Shown: positions 8,125 to 17,481, counted from the stretch's first letter. The stretch is DNA of 64,000 nt from CAILZL01 sp049840395 (GCA_049840395.1 JASGLD010000005.1:434001-498000); one strand, 5' to 3'. Numbers and translations: made by a program. Notes: a model not told the origin generated them from the letters alone.

Positions 8125-9072
8125 ATGGCGGTGGATAAACTGCAGGCAATGGAGGTATTCGTGCGGGTCGTCGAGACCGGCGGTATTACGCATGCTGCCG
8201 ACAGCCTGAAGATTCCGAAAGCCACCGCGACTACGCTGATCCAGAAACTGGAAAGCTCGCTGGGCGTGAAGCTGCTCAATCGCACCACACGCCGTATGAG
8301 CGTGACGCCGGATGGCGCCGCGTACTACGAACGTTGCGTAGTCATTCTCGCGCAGGTGCGTGAGACCGAAGAGTTACTCACTCAGCAACAGGTCACACCG
8401 CGTGGTCGTTTACGAGTCGATGTGCCGGCGTTGATTGCGCGCTCGGTGATCATTCCCGCGCTGCCCGCATTCTTTGCCCGCTATCCTGATATCGAACTGG
8501 CGTTGGTCAGCAGCGAGCGTCGCGCCGATCTGGTGGAAGAGAGCATCGATTGCGCCATCTGGAGCGGCGAGGTTGAACAACCGGACTATGTTGCGCGCCG
8601 CGTGGGTTACTTGTGGTTTGCCATATGCGCAGCACCGGCCTACTTAAAGACGCATGGTCAACCGCGTCATCCGGATGATTTGGTGAAGCATCGTTGCATC
8701 AATCATTTTTCATCGCATAGCGGCGCGGTATCCGATTGGGTGTTCTCCAAAGGTAGTACGCGCATACAAACTACGCTCAAAGGCCACATTGCTGTTGAAG
8801 ACGACAACAGCTATGTCGCGGCGGCTGAGGTCGGTCTGGGCATTGCGCGCATACCGGCCTTCGTTCTCAAAGAAGCCATGGAGCAGGGCGGGCGTCTCGA
8901 ATTGGTATTAGGCGATTGGTTTCCCGAACCGGCGCCGCTGTCTGTGGTGTATCCACAGAATCGACATCTATCCAGCAAGATTCGAGTGTTCGTCGATTGG
9001 ATCGTGGAATTGATGAGTGAGCACGATGGCATTCAACTGCGATCTACATTGAAGCAGCAGCCTGGTTCCTAA
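8125..9072 (+). CDS. LysR family transcriptional regulator
   Basis: About 315 aa. The N-terminal winged helix-turn-helix (residues 1-65, 'L-Q-A-M-E-V-F-V-R-V-V-E-T-G-G-I-T-H-A-A' ... 'L-L-N-R-T-T-R-R') is followed by a type 2 periplasmic-binding-like effector domain (90-300). It resembles the large CrgA/DmlR-like LysR group, which usually regulates adjacent metabolic or redox genes. No clear ribosome binding site separates ATG 8113 from ATG 8125; I prefer 8125 because M-A-V-D-K-L-Q is the usual length before the first helix. It is divergent from trxA with 117 bases between starts. The effector is unknown. Confidence 0.88.
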   Translation: MAVDKLQAMEVFVRVVETGGITHAADSLKIPKATATTLIQKLESSLGVKLLNRTTRRMSVTPDGAAYYERCVVILAQVRETEELLTQQQVTPRGRLRVDVPALIARSVIIPALPAFFARYPDIELALVSSERRADLVEESIDCAIWSGEVEQPDYVARRVGYLWFAICAAPAYLKTHGQPRHPDDLVKHRCINHFSSHSGAVSDWVFSKGSTRIQTTLKGHIAVEDDNSYVAAAEVGLGIARIPAFVLKEAMEQGGRLELVLGDWFPEPAPLSVVYPQNRHLSSKIRVFVDWIVELMSEHDGIQLRSTLKQQPGS

Positions 9073-9099
9073 ATAGCAACTTGGGTTGATCTAGGGCTT

Positions 9100-9621
9100 T
9101 CAGCCATCCACAGGGCTAACCGGCGTCTCCAGCAGCAGCTGATAAAAGGCCAGATCCAACCATCTTCCGAACTTGAAACCGGCTTGCCTGATCGTGCCGG
9201 CATGCGTGAAGCCAAACTTTGCATGCATGGCAATGCTGGTGGCATTGTCGGCGTCGATGCCGCCGACGATGCAGTGATATTGCTGCTGCCTTGCGTTAGC
9301 AATCAACTCCTTGAGCAGGACGCCGCCAATGCCCTTGCCGCGATGCTCATGGTGAACATACAGCGAATGCTCAACCGTATATTTGTAAGCAGGCCAGGCG
9401 CGAAATGAACCATAGCTGGCGAAGCCCAGCAGCTGCCCGCTATCGCCAACCGCGCCGATGACGGGAAAATTTCCATCCTGCTTTGCTTTAAACCAGCTCG
9501 CCATGCTTGCCAGTGCGCGCGGCCGATAGTCATACAGCGCCGTTGAATTGGCGATGGCTTCGTTGAAGATGGCAATAATTTCGCTGCCATGCGCTTCGAG
9601 TTTGCAGGCAATCAGTTGCAT
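9100..9621 (-). CDS. GNAT family N-acetyltransferase, phosphinothricin/methionine-sulfoximine acetyltransferase type
   Basis: 173 aa. It carries 'I-F-N-E-A-I-A-N-S-T-A-L-Y-D' near the N-terminus, the acetyl-CoA loop 'H-R-G-K-G-I-G' with 'E-H-S-L-Y-V-H', and 'G-F-T-H-A-G-T-I-R-Q-A-G-F-K-F-G-R-W-L-D', which together are typical of the Pat/MnaT group that acetylates phosphinothricin or methionine sulfoximine. Those enzymes detoxify glutamine-synthetase inhibitors or side-products. The start M-Q-L-I-A-C-K was chosen at the domain boundary; the longer upstream frame is low quality. It is convergent with the LysR gene. The substrate is inferred from family only. Confidence 0.82.
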   Translation of the reverse strand: MQLIACKLEAHGSEIIAIFNEAIANSTALYDYRPRALASMASWFKAKQDGNFPVIGAVGDSGQLLGFASYGSFRAWPAYKYTVEHSLYVHHEHRGKGIGGVLLKELIANARQQQYHCIVGGIDADNATSIAMHAKFGFTHAGTIRQAGFKFGRWLDLAFYQLLLETPVSPVDG

Positions 9622-9681
9622 TGCAGTTCCTGCCTTTGTAAAACACAGGTTGGATGATGCCTGATCTTGGGGAGGTGCAGC

Positions 9682-10080
9682 ATGGAGCGATTCATGGGCG
9701 GCTGTCGGTGTGGCGATGTGAGAGTGATGGCGACCGGATTGCCCTATCGGGTGGGCATCTGCCATTGCCTGGATTGCCGCAAGCATCATGGCGCGCTGTT
9801 TCACGCCTTTGCCATTTTCCCCGATCATGCGGTGATGGTCGAAGGCGAGACCCGAGATTATGCTGGCCGGTTTTTCTGTCCCCATTGCGGTTCACCGGTG
9901 TTCGCACGCAGCGCTGACGAGATTGAGATCAGCCTTGGCTGTTTGGATGCGCCCGATCAGTTACGGCCTACCTATGAACTTTGGACCTGCCGCCGCGAAT
10001 CCTGGCTGCCCCCTTTGCCACTCGCAAAACACTATGTGCGCGATCGGGAAAATACGGACCGAGCAGAAGCCTCAGCTTGA
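9682..10080 (+). CDS. GFA (Gfa-like, DUF636) zinc-binding protein
   Basis: 132 aa. The cysteine pattern is that of the GFA family (glutathione-dependent formaldehyde-activating enzyme-like): C8-x-C10, C27-x-C29-x2-C32 and C66-x2-C69, binding structural and catalytic zinc. The original member condenses formaldehyde with glutathione, but most family members have no proven activity. The start has GGGGAGG six bases upstream. It lies between divergent or convergent single genes, so context gives no clue. Confidence 0.85.
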   Translation: MERFMGGCRCGDVRVMATGLPYRVGICHCLDCRKHHGALFHAFAIFPDHAVMVEGETRDYAGRFFCPHCGSPVFARSADEIEISLGCLDAPDQLRPTYELWTCRRESWLPPLPLAKHYVRDRENTDRAEASA

Positions 10081-10118
10081 GTCTTCCGGGCACGCGCGTC
10101 GTTGCTGCAGTGAATGAG

Positions 10119-10874
10119 TTACTTTCCGCCGGTCACGTCAATGAAGCTGCCGGTAGTGAAGGAGGCTTCATTGGATAGCAACCATAGAATCGCTTGAGCG
10201 ACTTCTTCAGGCGCACCACCCCGCTTCATGGGGACAAATTGCTTTACACGTTCCACCCGATTCGGTTCACCGCCACTGGCGTGCATATCCGTATAGATGA
10301 AGCCGGGGCGCACAGCATTGACACGAATGCCTTCTGCTGCGACTTCCTGTGCCAGGCCGATGGTCATTGTGTCGATGACGCCCTTGGAAGCGGCATAGTC
10401 GACATACTCGCCGGGAGAGCCCAAGCGCGCGGCGCCGGAAGATACATTGACGATTGCGCCGCCGCTGCCGCCATGCTGGGTCGACATGCGTTTGATGGCC
10501 TCTCGACAGCAGATGAAAGAACCAATCACATTGGTTGTAAAGATGCGTTGCAGTCGCGCGGCGTCCATTGCCTCTACACGCATTTGGTTTTCAAGAATGC
10601 CTGCATTATTTACCAAGGCAGTGACGCCCCCGAGCGCTACATTTACTTGATCGAATAACTTCGTTACTTCCTGTTCGTTGCCAATATCTGCCTGGATGGC
10701 AATGGCTTTGCCGCCGAATTGGGCAATATCATCAACTACTTTTTGGGCGGCGTTGGCATTACTTCGATAGTTAACGCATACGCTGTAGCCCTGTCTTGCC
10801 GCCAATTTGGCAGTGGCTGCGCCAATGCCGCGGCTGCCGCCGGTAATGATCACGGTTTTGTTCAATGGGGCCAT
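10119..10874 (-). CDS. SDR family oxidoreductase
   Basis: 251 aa, a classical short-chain dehydrogenase/reductase. The nucleotide-binding T-G-G-S-R-G-I-G lies at 11-18, N-N-A-G at 89-92, and the catalytic Ser145/146, Tyr160 and Lys164 sit in 'V-S-S...Y-V-D-Y-A-A-S-K'. An Arg at 37 (N-Y-R-S) suggests NADP(H) preference. It resembles the YgfF/glucose-1-dehydrogenase-like group. I chose ATG 10874; a TTG further upstream gives an unlikely leader. The substrate cannot be named. It is convergent with the GFA gene. Confidence 0.88.
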   Translation of the reverse strand: MAPLNKTVIITGGSRGIGAATAKLAARQGYSVCVNYRSNANAAQKVVDDIAQFGGKAIAIQADIGNEQEVTKLFDQVNVALGGVTALVNNAGILENQMRVEAMDAARLQRIFTTNVIGSFICCREAIKRMSTQHGGSGGAIVNVSSGAARLGSPGEYVDYAASKGVIDTMTIGLAQEVAAEGIRVNAVRPGFIYTDMHASGGEPNRVERVKQFVPMKRGGAPEEVAQAILWLLSNEASFTTGSFIDVTGGK

Positions 10875-10969
10875 CTCCAGTAGGTTGGGTTTATGCCGGG
10901 CAGGATGCCCCAATACCGCGAGCGCATGGATGCGCAGGAGCGGTCCGTGAAGCCCAACAGTAACCTAAT

Positions 10970-11596
10970 TTACAAGGGCGGCCTTATCTTCTCTATCCAC
11001 GAACGCACGCTGGGTCGTTGCCATTGAAGTGCTGCATAAGCGACCAGCCGTTCCGGCACGGCATCGCCATGCACGATCAGACGATTCAACATCAGGGCAA
11101 GGTCGGTGTCGGCAATACACCATTGATCGAATAGATGTTCGCTTTGATTGGGTAGTAGCGATTCCACTGCGGCAAACAATTTGGCGGCAGTGGCGGTTGC
11201 CTTGGGCGAGAGCGGCGGTTTCTTCACGCCATAGAAAATCACTTCAGTGGGACGTTCTTCGCGAATGGGCATGAGATCGCTGCGCAGCCAGGCTTGAATC
11301 TGTCGTGCGCGGGCGCGTTGCTGTGGATCTTTCGGATATAGCCCTGCGCCGGGGAAAACATCATCAAGGTACTCGTCGATGGCCGACGATTCGGATAGCG
11401 CGAAGTCGCCATGTACCAGGGTAGGTACGCGCTGCGTCAGTGACAGCGTCGTATAAGTCGACAATTGTTGCGCATGGGCGGTGAGATCAAGCGTGGCAAC
11501 GCTGAACGGCAGCTGTTTCTCCAGCAGCGACACATACGCCGACATGGCGTAAGGACTGGAATATTGCGAGTCGACGTACAGCAGCAGATCGGTCAT
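10970..11596 (-). CDS. yfcF: Glutathione S-transferase YfcF
   Basis: 208 aa. It shows the thioredoxin-fold N-domain (V-D-S-Q-Y-S-S-P-Y, 'R-V-P-T-L', 'L-S-E-S-S-A-I-D-E-Y-L') and an all-helical C-domain. The segment 'R-A-R-Q-I-Q-A-W-L-R-S-D-L-M-P-I-R-E-E-R-P-T' matches E. coli YfcF almost residue for residue, as does 'W-C-I-A-D-T-D-L-A-L-M'. YfcF is a GST with glutathione-dependent peroxidase activity linked to oxidative stress tolerance. AAGGAA lies seven bases before the start. It probably forms its own unit; an inverted repeat follows the upstream M16 gene. Confidence 0.9.
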   Translation of the reverse strand: MTDLLLYVDSQYSSPYAMSAYVSLLEKQLPFSVATLDLTAHAQQLSTYTTLSLTQRVPTLVHGDFALSESSAIDEYLDDVFPGAGLYPKDPQQRARARQIQAWLRSDLMPIREERPTEVIFYGVKKPPLSPKATATAAKLFAAVESLLPNQSEHLFDQWCIADTDLALMLNRLIVHGDAVPERLVAYAALQWQRPSVRSWIEKIRPPL

Positions 11597-11620
11597 GACA
11601 ATTCCTTGAAGTTATCTGCG

Positions 11621-11653
11621 TAGGTTGGGTTCGCGGACTCAGCCCAACCTACC
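11621..11653. repeat. Intergenic inverted repeat (GTAGGTTGGG type)
   Basis: GTAGGTTGGG and CCCAACCTAC flank a short loop in the 107-base gap between the M16 gene and yfcF. A half-copy (TAGGTTGGGTTT) lies at about 10884. It resembles the GTAGGTCGGG family at 27877 and 44938. Confidence 0.6.
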
Positions 11654-11703
11654 GATTTCTCATAGTCCCTTTCCTTCAGAGAGAGGGTAAAACGAGTGTG
11701 TTG

Positions 11704-14451
11704 TTATTCCTTCGCAGCATCCGCCTTGGTGAAATCACCCGCCTTCACAATGCTCAACTTGCCGACGTTCAACTGACGTTGCAATGCCGCAGTGATCTGC
11801 TCCGGCGTCAAAGCTGCCACTTTCTTTTCCAGATCTTCATCCCAGGCGAGCTTGCGGCTCAGGAATTGATAACCAGAAAGCTTGCGTGCCAGTTCGCCAT
11901 CCTGGGCACGGCTGACTTGCTGAGCTTGCAACCAGCCGGACTTGGCGGCCTGCAATTCCTCGGTAGTAAAGCCCTTGCTGATCGCGGACTGCAGCTCTTC
12001 ACCGATTGCTGCTTCCAGCTTGCTCAAATTCTGCGGTGCGTAGATGGCGTACACCATGAAGCTGCCCACCTTATCCAGGGAGCTGGCGCCGAACTGCGAA
12101 CCCACGCCATAGCTCAGACCTTCTTTCTGACGCACACGCACCGCCAGACGCGAGTTGAGGAAGCCGCCGCCCAGCATGTAATTGCCCAGCACCATGGCGG
12201 GATAGTCGGCATCGTCGTCACGCAACTGTAGCTGTGTGCCCGCGAAATAAATCGCATTGGCTTTGTCCGGCGTCTCGATGGCTTGATTCATGGCGCTGGC
12301 GTTCTGATACACATTCGGCACGCGCGCGTAGCTTTGCTTGCTTTTCCAATTCTTGAACAAGTCGTCGAATTGCTTCTTGATGGTGGCCGCATCGAAATCG
12401 CCCACCACGCTGAACTCGCCATTGTTGGCGCCGTAGAAATCGCTGTAGAACTGTTTCACCTGTTCCAGCGTTACGCCATTGATGTCAGCAATGCGTTCAT
12501 CGACGCTGGATACGTAGCGCACATCGCCCTTATTGAAAGGATTCAAATGCTTTTGCAGTGCAATGCTGGCCAGTGTCTGTGGTTCGGTGCGTTGTTGTTC
12601 GATACTGCTCAGGCGTTCCTGTTTGAGCAATTCAAATTCATTGGCAGGGAAGGTGGATTCGCGCAGCAGCTCCGCCACCAACTTCATTACTTCCGGCAGT
12701 TTCTCGCGAGTAGTTTCGATACTGGCGCTGGCCGAGGCTGCGCCGCCCGACACATTGACGCGCGCCTGTAGGCGATTGAGTTCATCGCTGATCTGTTGGC
12801 GGGTGCGCTTGGCCGTGCCGCGCATCAACAGGCCGCCGGCCATTTCGGCCGCGGCGCTGCGATTGCGCAAACTGGTTTCATTGCCAAAGCGCAGGGTCAG
12901 ATTGGCGACGACGGTGCTGCCGCGCGTTTTCTTCGGCAGCAGTGCCAGCTTGATGCCGGTGCTGGACTTGCTCAGCGCAGTACGCGTATCGATGTTGGTC
13001 GGCGAAGGATCGAAGGCTTCGCCTTCGGCCTTGGCGGTATCGCCCTTGTAATCCTTGAGCAGCGAGGCTAAATCGGGCGAAGCAGGAATCTCGGCGCGAT
13101 CCGGCTTCTCTGTGGGTACGAACAAGCCCACGGTGCGGTTGCTGGGTTTGAAATACGCTCCCGCCACGCGCTGCACATCAGCCACGCTTGCCTTGCGCAG
13201 GCGATCGCGATGCAGGAAGTACATGCGCCAGTCGCCCATGCCTACCCATTCGCTCAAAGTGAGGCCAATACTGGCGGAGTTGTTGAGATTCAACTCGATC
13301 TGTTTTAACAGGCGTGCCCGCGCGCGCTCCACTTCTTCCGCAGTGGGCGCTTTGCTGGCGATGCTTTCAATGGTGTTGATCAATGTATCGCGCGCCGTCT
13401 GCAGCGAATCGCCCTGACGCACTTCGGCAAACATCAGCATCATCCCGGGATCGTGCAATTGATAACCGTAGGTGGAGATGTTGGCGGCTTGCTTGGTGGT
13501 GACCAGCGCCTGGTACAGACGACCGGAGGGTTCATCGCCCAATACCTCCGACAGAATATCCAGCGCGGCAAAGTCGGCATGCGCGCCATTGGGAACGTGA
13601 TACGCCGCGCCCACTACCTGCACATCACCGGTGCGACGCAGCGTGACCTCGCGTTCGCCATCCTGGGTTGGATCGAGAGTGTAGATAGGTGGCAGCGTCC
13701 GGGTCGGCTTGGCAATACCGGCAAAGTATTCCTTTACCAGGCCCAAGGTCTTGGCTTCGTCGATCTTGCCGGCGATCAATAGCACCGCGTTGTCGGGCTG
13801 GTAGTACTGCTTGTAGAAGGCCTGCAATCTTTCGATGGGCACGTTCTCGATGTCGGCGCGTGCGCCAATAGTAGAGTTGCCGTAGTTGTGCCATAGGTAG
13901 GCCGTGGACATCATGCGCTCTTCGAGAATGGAACCGGGATTGTTCTCGCCCGATTCGAACTCATTGCGTACCACAGTCATCTCGGTGTCCAAGTCCTTCT
14001 TGGCCACAAACGAATTGACCATGCGATCTGATTCCAGATCCAGCGCCCATTTGAGATTGTCGTCAGTGGCGGCAAAGGTCTCGAAGTAATTGGTGCGGTC
14101 GTACCAGGTGGTGCCGTTGGGACGCGCGCCATGCGCAGTCAGCTCCGCCGGGATGTTGGTGTGCTTGGGCGAGCCTTTAAACAGCATGTGTTCCAGCAGA
14201 TGCGCCATGCCGGTCTCGCCGTAGTTCTCGTGACGCGAGCCGACCAGGTAAGTGATGTTCACCGTAATGGTTTGCTTGGATGGATCGGGAAACAGCAGCA
14301 CCTTTAGACCGTTTTCCAACCGATATTCGGTAATACCCTCGACAGAGGTCACTTGCGTGATGCCGGCCGGCGGCGCGCTGGCGGCGAGCGCGACCGTTTG
14401 GCAGGTCAGCGCCAACGAAACGGCAACGATTAACGGCTTGATCAATTTCAT
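11704..14451 (-). CDS. M16 family zinc metallopeptidase, periplasmic double-module type
   Basis: 915 aa. Signal peptide about 1-23 (ALA). The active N-terminal M16 module has the inverted zinc motif H-L-L-E-H at 84-88 (His84, Glu87, His88) with a downstream 'E-R...N-E' Glu ligand region. The second module (about 470-910) lacks HxxEH and is the usual inactive half, with the R/Y pair motif 'L-S-Y-G-V-G-S-Q'. Such single-chain M16 clamshell peptidases degrade peptides in the periplasm. The gene is divergent from SnoaL paralogue 4 (215-base gap) and sits between the two SnoaL blocks, but no functional link is proven. Confidence 0.9.
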   Translation of the reverse strand: MKLIKPLIVAVSLALTCQTVALAASAPPAGITQVTSVEGITEYRLENGLKVLLFPDPSKQTITVNITYLVGSRHENYGETGMAHLLEHMLFKGSPKHTNIPAELTAHGARPNGTTWYDRTNYFETFAATDDNLKWALDLESDRMVNSFVAKKDLDTEMTVVRNEFESGENNPGSILEERMMSTAYLWHNYGNSTIGARADIENVPIERLQAFYKQYYQPDNAVLLIAGKIDEAKTLGLVKEYFAGIAKPTRTLPPIYTLDPTQDGEREVTLRRTGDVQVVGAAYHVPNGAHADFAALDILSEVLGDEPSGRLYQALVTTKQAANISTYGYQLHDPGMMLMFAEVRQGDSLQTARDTLINTIESIASKAPTAEEVERARARLLKQIELNLNNSASIGLTLSEWVGMGDWRMYFLHRDRLRKASVADVQRVAGAYFKPSNRTVGLFVPTEKPDRAEIPASPDLASLLKDYKGDTAKAEGEAFDPSPTNIDTRTALSKSSTGIKLALLPKKTRGSTVVANLTLRFGNETSLRNRSAAAEMAGGLLMRGTAKRTRQQISDELNRLQARVNVSGGAASASASIETTREKLPEVMKLVAELLRESTFPANEFELLKQERLSSIEQQRTEPQTLASIALQKHLNPFNKGDVRYVSSVDERIADINGVTLEQVKQFYSDFYGANNGEFSVVGDFDAATIKKQFDDLFKNWKSKQSYARVPNVYQNASAMNQAIETPDKANAIYFAGTQLQLRDDDADYPAMVLGNYMLGGGFLNSRLAVRVRQKEGLSYGVGSQFGASSLDKVGSFMVYAIYAPQNLSKLEAAIGEELQSAISKGFTTEELQAAKSGWLQAQQVSRAQDGELARKLSGYQFLSRKLAWDEDLEKKVAALTPEQITAALQRQLNVGKLSIVKAGDFTKADAAKE

Positions 14452-14666
14452 GGGACACCCTGGATGGGAAATCTGTTGATCGGCTGCAACACTTCTGCAA
14501 CCGATGAGTGCATGGGTCGGTAGAGTCTAGCCGCAATGACCTGCGCATAGCGATTGCTGACAGCTTCTTAACCGGCGGCCCACATCTGTCATTAACATTC
14601 CTTGAAAAAAGTCCTCAGCCCCCGGCCGTACACTGCCCCGACTATAAATTCTTTCTCGGGGGAATC

Positions 14667-15698
14667 ATGGATAACAAGCTGAAAGTTTTGTGTCTGGCAG
14701 GTGTGTTGCTGAGCGGTATGGCGGCACATGCAGAAGTCATCGAACCCTCTAAAGTGCCCAAGGGCGTTCGCGGCGGTACCTCGCCCTTCGGTGAAACTGC
14801 AGCCGAGACCGCCAACAAGAAAGTGGTGTTCGACTGGAACTACACCAATGCGGTGGAGCGCAATCCACAGAAGTCGTTCGAGACCTATGTCAGCAAGGAC
14901 TACTGCAACCATGGCCACATGAGCACCAGCGGCCAGCGCGACTGCGCCAACTATCAAGAAACCTACGACAAATGGGTGAAGAACTACAGCACGCAGATCA
15001 AACCCGGCGAGCGCATCGAGATTCCCGATATGGCTGCAGTGAATGGCGAGATGGTCACCATGTATGGAGCCGGTGTCGATATCTTCCAGGTGAAGAACGG
15101 CAAGGTCACTGCGCACTGGGATGCTTCACCGCCTGCCGAATACACGGCCAACGTGCCGCGCAAAGCCGATGCCGGCATTGTGATGGATCAGATGCATTTA
15201 ACAGGTGTGAGCATCGGTCCGATGACGCCCTATGGCGAAACCATTCCCGAAATGAATCGCAAGCGCGCCGTGCTGGGCTGGCACTTCATGAGTATGGTGC
15301 AAGGCAAGCCCAAGGAAGCGGCGGAAAAATTCCTGGCCGATAGCTACTGCGATCACAGTCACCAGCTGACCAACGGCAAGAAAGATTGCGCCACGCGTGC
15401 CGAGTTGTTGGCGGGACCCAAGGGCCAGTACAAGGCTGCCAAGTTGGGCGATCGTATCGATCAGCCGTACATGGCTTCAGTCGATGGCGAAATCGTCACC
15501 ACCTACAGTAGCACCGTGGATATCTGGCGTGTAGTGGATGGCAAGATCACCGATCACTGGGATGCCACGCCGCCCAGCTCGGTCACTGTTGCTGCACACG
15601 CGCCGGAAGTCGTGGAGAACATGATGAAGGTGCTGGCTGGCGAGAAGAAGATGGGCAATGCACCCTTGGGCGGCGCCATTCCGCCGGAGAAGAAGTAA
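14667..15698 (+). CDS. Exported tandem SnoaL/NTF2-like protein, paralogue 4
   Basis: 343 aa. Signal peptide about 1-22 (AHA-E). Domain 1 has C-N-H-G-H with a later Cys and V-D-I-F-Q-V-K-N-G-K-V-T-A-H-W-D. Domain 2 has C-D-H-S-H followed by 'G-K-K-D-C-A-T-R-A-E-L-L-A-G-P-K-G', like paralogue 3, and ends V-D-I-W-R-V-V-D-G-K-I-T-D-H-W-D. The start ATG 14667 has CGGGGGA at six bases. It is divergent from the M16 peptidase, so the 215-base gap should hold both promoters. Family-level call only. Confidence 0.85.
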   Translation: MDNKLKVLCLAGVLLSGMAAHAEVIEPSKVPKGVRGGTSPFGETAAETANKKVVFDWNYTNAVERNPQKSFETYVSKDYCNHGHMSTSGQRDCANYQETYDKWVKNYSTQIKPGERIEIPDMAAVNGEMVTMYGAGVDIFQVKNGKVTAHWDASPPAEYTANVPRKADAGIVMDQMHLTGVSIGPMTPYGETIPEMNRKRAVLGWHFMSMVQGKPKEAAEKFLADSYCDHSHQLTNGKKDCATRAELLAGPKGQYKAAKLGDRIDQPYMASVDGEIVTTYSSTVDIWRVVDGKITDHWDATPPSSVTVAAHAPEVVENMMKVLAGEKKMGNAPLGGAIPPEKK

Positions 15699-15705
15699 CG
15701 ATTGC

Positions 15706-15733
15706 TCATACGAGCGACTGGCTGCTCGTATGA
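15706..15733 (+). terminator. Hairpin after paralogue 4
   Basis: Perfect 10-bp stem TCATACGAGC / GCTCGTATGA with an eight-base loop, starting eight bases after the stop; no T-tract. Confidence 0.5.
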
Positions 15734-15752
15734 ATTGCTGTGATCTATCTTT

Positions 15753-15848
15753 CTGTCATCCTCGCGCAGGCGGGGATCCTGTGTGTTGAAGCGTCGCTTC
15801 GCGACACATAAATTGACTGGGTCCCCGCCTGCGCCGGGGGCGACGATT
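15753..15848. repeat. Composite intergenic inverted repeat (GTCATCCTCGCGCAGGCGGG type)
   Basis: A left arm with GCGCAGGCGGGGATCC and a right arm with GGGTCCCCGCCTGCGCC flank a central hairpin (GTCGCTTCGCGAC). This is the widespread 'CGTCATNCCCGCGNANGCGGG' type of dispersed bacterial element; a second copy lies at 22045. The 15699-16031 gap (333 bases) otherwise holds the paralogue 4 hairpin and, near 15940-15960, two ACATGTG words, but no supportable gene. Confidence 0.65.
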
Positions 15849-16031
15849 CTCGATGCATCTATGGCTTCCACAACAAAGTCATTCGACGCAGGCAGCGATG
15901 ATCATGGCTGTTCGTTCCCGCATTGATAACGTTACAAGGCACATGTGCGTTACATGTGATCAATAGTCTTATCTCGCTCGCCTTCATAACTGCCGATGCT
16001 ATGCTTGCCAGGTTTTAGTAAAGGGGGCTTT

Positions 16032-17132
16032 ATGAAACGCAATGCAATCGTGGCTGCAGCATTCGCTGTGGCAATTTCCGGTATGGCCGCGCAGGCGGCC
16101 TTGGTGGATGTCACCAAGATCAAGAAAATCGAAGTGGGTGCCGACACGCCTTACGGCGAAACCGCTGCCGAACGCGCCAACAAGCAAGTGACCTTCGATT
16201 GGGTGTCGATGATGATGGTCGATCGCAAACCCAAGGAAGCGTTTGAAAAATACGTGAGCAAGGATTTCTGCGATTGGTCCATGGCCGGTCTCAACAAACC
16301 CTGCGGCAACGCCAACGACACCTTGAATGGTATGGCGCGCATGTTCTCGCAACCGCAGAAGCCGGGCGAACTCAGCGAAGTACCCACTGCGGCATCAGTG
16401 AATGGTGAGATGGTTACGCACTTCGGTGCAGGCGTGGATATTTTCCAAGTGAAGAACGGCAAGGTGGTCGCACACTGGGATGCTTCGCCACCGGCTGAAG
16501 TGACTATCAAGGCACATCATCCAGATTTCACCAAGTGGGTGACGGGCGACCGCAAAGGTCCACCTCCCGGTGAAACCGGTCCTTCAGATACTCAGGTCAC
16601 CGTGACGCAGGCCATGCTGACTTCAGTGAACACGGGTCCCATCGGTCCTTATGGCGAAACGGCAAAAGAGATGGCCAACAAGCGCACCGTGTTCGAGTGG
16701 AATCACATGAGCATGATTCAAGGCAAGCGCAAAGAAGCCTTCGAAAAATATGTGGACAAGAAGTTCTGCGATCACAGCCACATGATCACCGCCATGAAGA
16801 AGGAATGCGGCACCTGGGATGAAGTGGCCAATAACAGCTTGATGACCGGCAAGCCCGCCAAAGTAGGCGACAAGCTGGAGATGCCGACGATGGCGACCGT
16901 CAACGGCGAGATGGTCACCATGTACGGTAAGGGCATTGATGTATTCCGTGTGCAGAATGGCAAGATCACCGATCACTGGGATGCTTCACCGCCGGTGACG
17001 GTAACGATCAAGGCGCATTCACTGGAGCAAGTGGAACGCGAGTTTCGCGTCAAGCTCGGCTTGCTCGATGCCAGCTTCGGTCGCGGTGGCATGAATGCCG
17101 CGCCGGGTGGGGCGCAACAAGCACCTAAGTGA
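16032..17132 (+). CDS. Exported tandem SnoaL/NTF2-like protein, paralogue 5 (first-domain His motif replaced)
   Basis: 366 aa. Signal peptide about 1-23 (AQA-A). In domain 1 the C-N-H-G-H element is replaced by C-D-W-S-M with a Cys 11 residues later ('N-K-P-C'), while V-D-I-F-Q-V-K-N-G-K-V-V-A-H-W-D is kept. Domain 2 has C-D-H-S-H and 'K-K-E-C', and ends I-D-V-F-R-V-Q-N-G-K-I-T-D-H-W-D. So only the second domain retains the pocket histidines. ATG 16032 is preceded by AAGGGGG. It is most like paralogue 6; the two share the changed first domain and the end 'F-x-V-K-L-G-L-L-D-x-S-F-G-R-G-G'. Confidence 0.85.
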   Translation: MKRNAIVAAAFAVAISGMAAQAALVDVTKIKKIEVGADTPYGETAAERANKQVTFDWVSMMMVDRKPKEAFEKYVSKDFCDWSMAGLNKPCGNANDTLNGMARMFSQPQKPGELSEVPTAASVNGEMVTHFGAGVDIFQVKNGKVVAHWDASPPAEVTIKAHHPDFTKWVTGDRKGPPPGETGPSDTQVTVTQAMLTSVNTGPIGPYGETAKEMANKRTVFEWNHMSMIQGKRKEAFEKYVDKKFCDHSHMITAMKKECGTWDEVANNSLMTGKPAKVGDKLEMPTMATVNGEMVTMYGKGIDVFRVQNGKITDHWDASPPVTVTIKAHSLEQVEREFRVKLGLLDASFGRGGMNAAPGGAQQAPK

Positions 17133-17160
17133 TGTGCTGAAAAAGTGACTCTCTTCTTTT

Positions 17161-17196
17161 CCTCTCCCGCTTGCGGGAGAGGGCAGGGAGAGGGTC
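17161..17196. repeat. Intergenic palindrome, CTCCC/GGGAG family
   Basis: CCTCTCCCGCTTGCGGGAGAGG is followed by GCAGGGAGAGGGTCTG. It lies in the 349-base gap 17133-17481, which otherwise shows a small CGACTTATTAGTCG palindrome near 17272 but no supportable gene. Confidence 0.6.
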
Positions 17197-17481
17197 TGAA
17201 TAAAAACTCTTTTTCCTATCTTTCAGCAACCTTTGGCATTGCTCTGTTGCATCACCAGCAATTGCTCCTATGCGACTTATTAGTCGCGGCATCAACTTTT
17301 CCACTACGTGGGAAACAAACAGTAGTAGGGCGTCTCATGCTCATGTCTGGGTACTTTTCTCTTCTAGAAACGCAGCCAAGTCACGGTTAGCATCGGCCTC
17401 CTAGATTTGCCTCTCTCCCCAAGGGCAGCTGAGGGTAAATCTCTCAGCATCAATAAATTCCTAGTCCACTCGGGGATCATC

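Noticed and set aside
15753..15848. Possible CRISPR or tRNA-like structure
   Set aside because: Two arms of one inverted repeat, no regular spacers, no cloverleaf; a dispersed palindrome.
15936..15965. CRP-like site with ACATGTG words before paralogue 5
   Set aside because: Spacing and symmetry do not match the TGTGA-N6-TCACA consensus.
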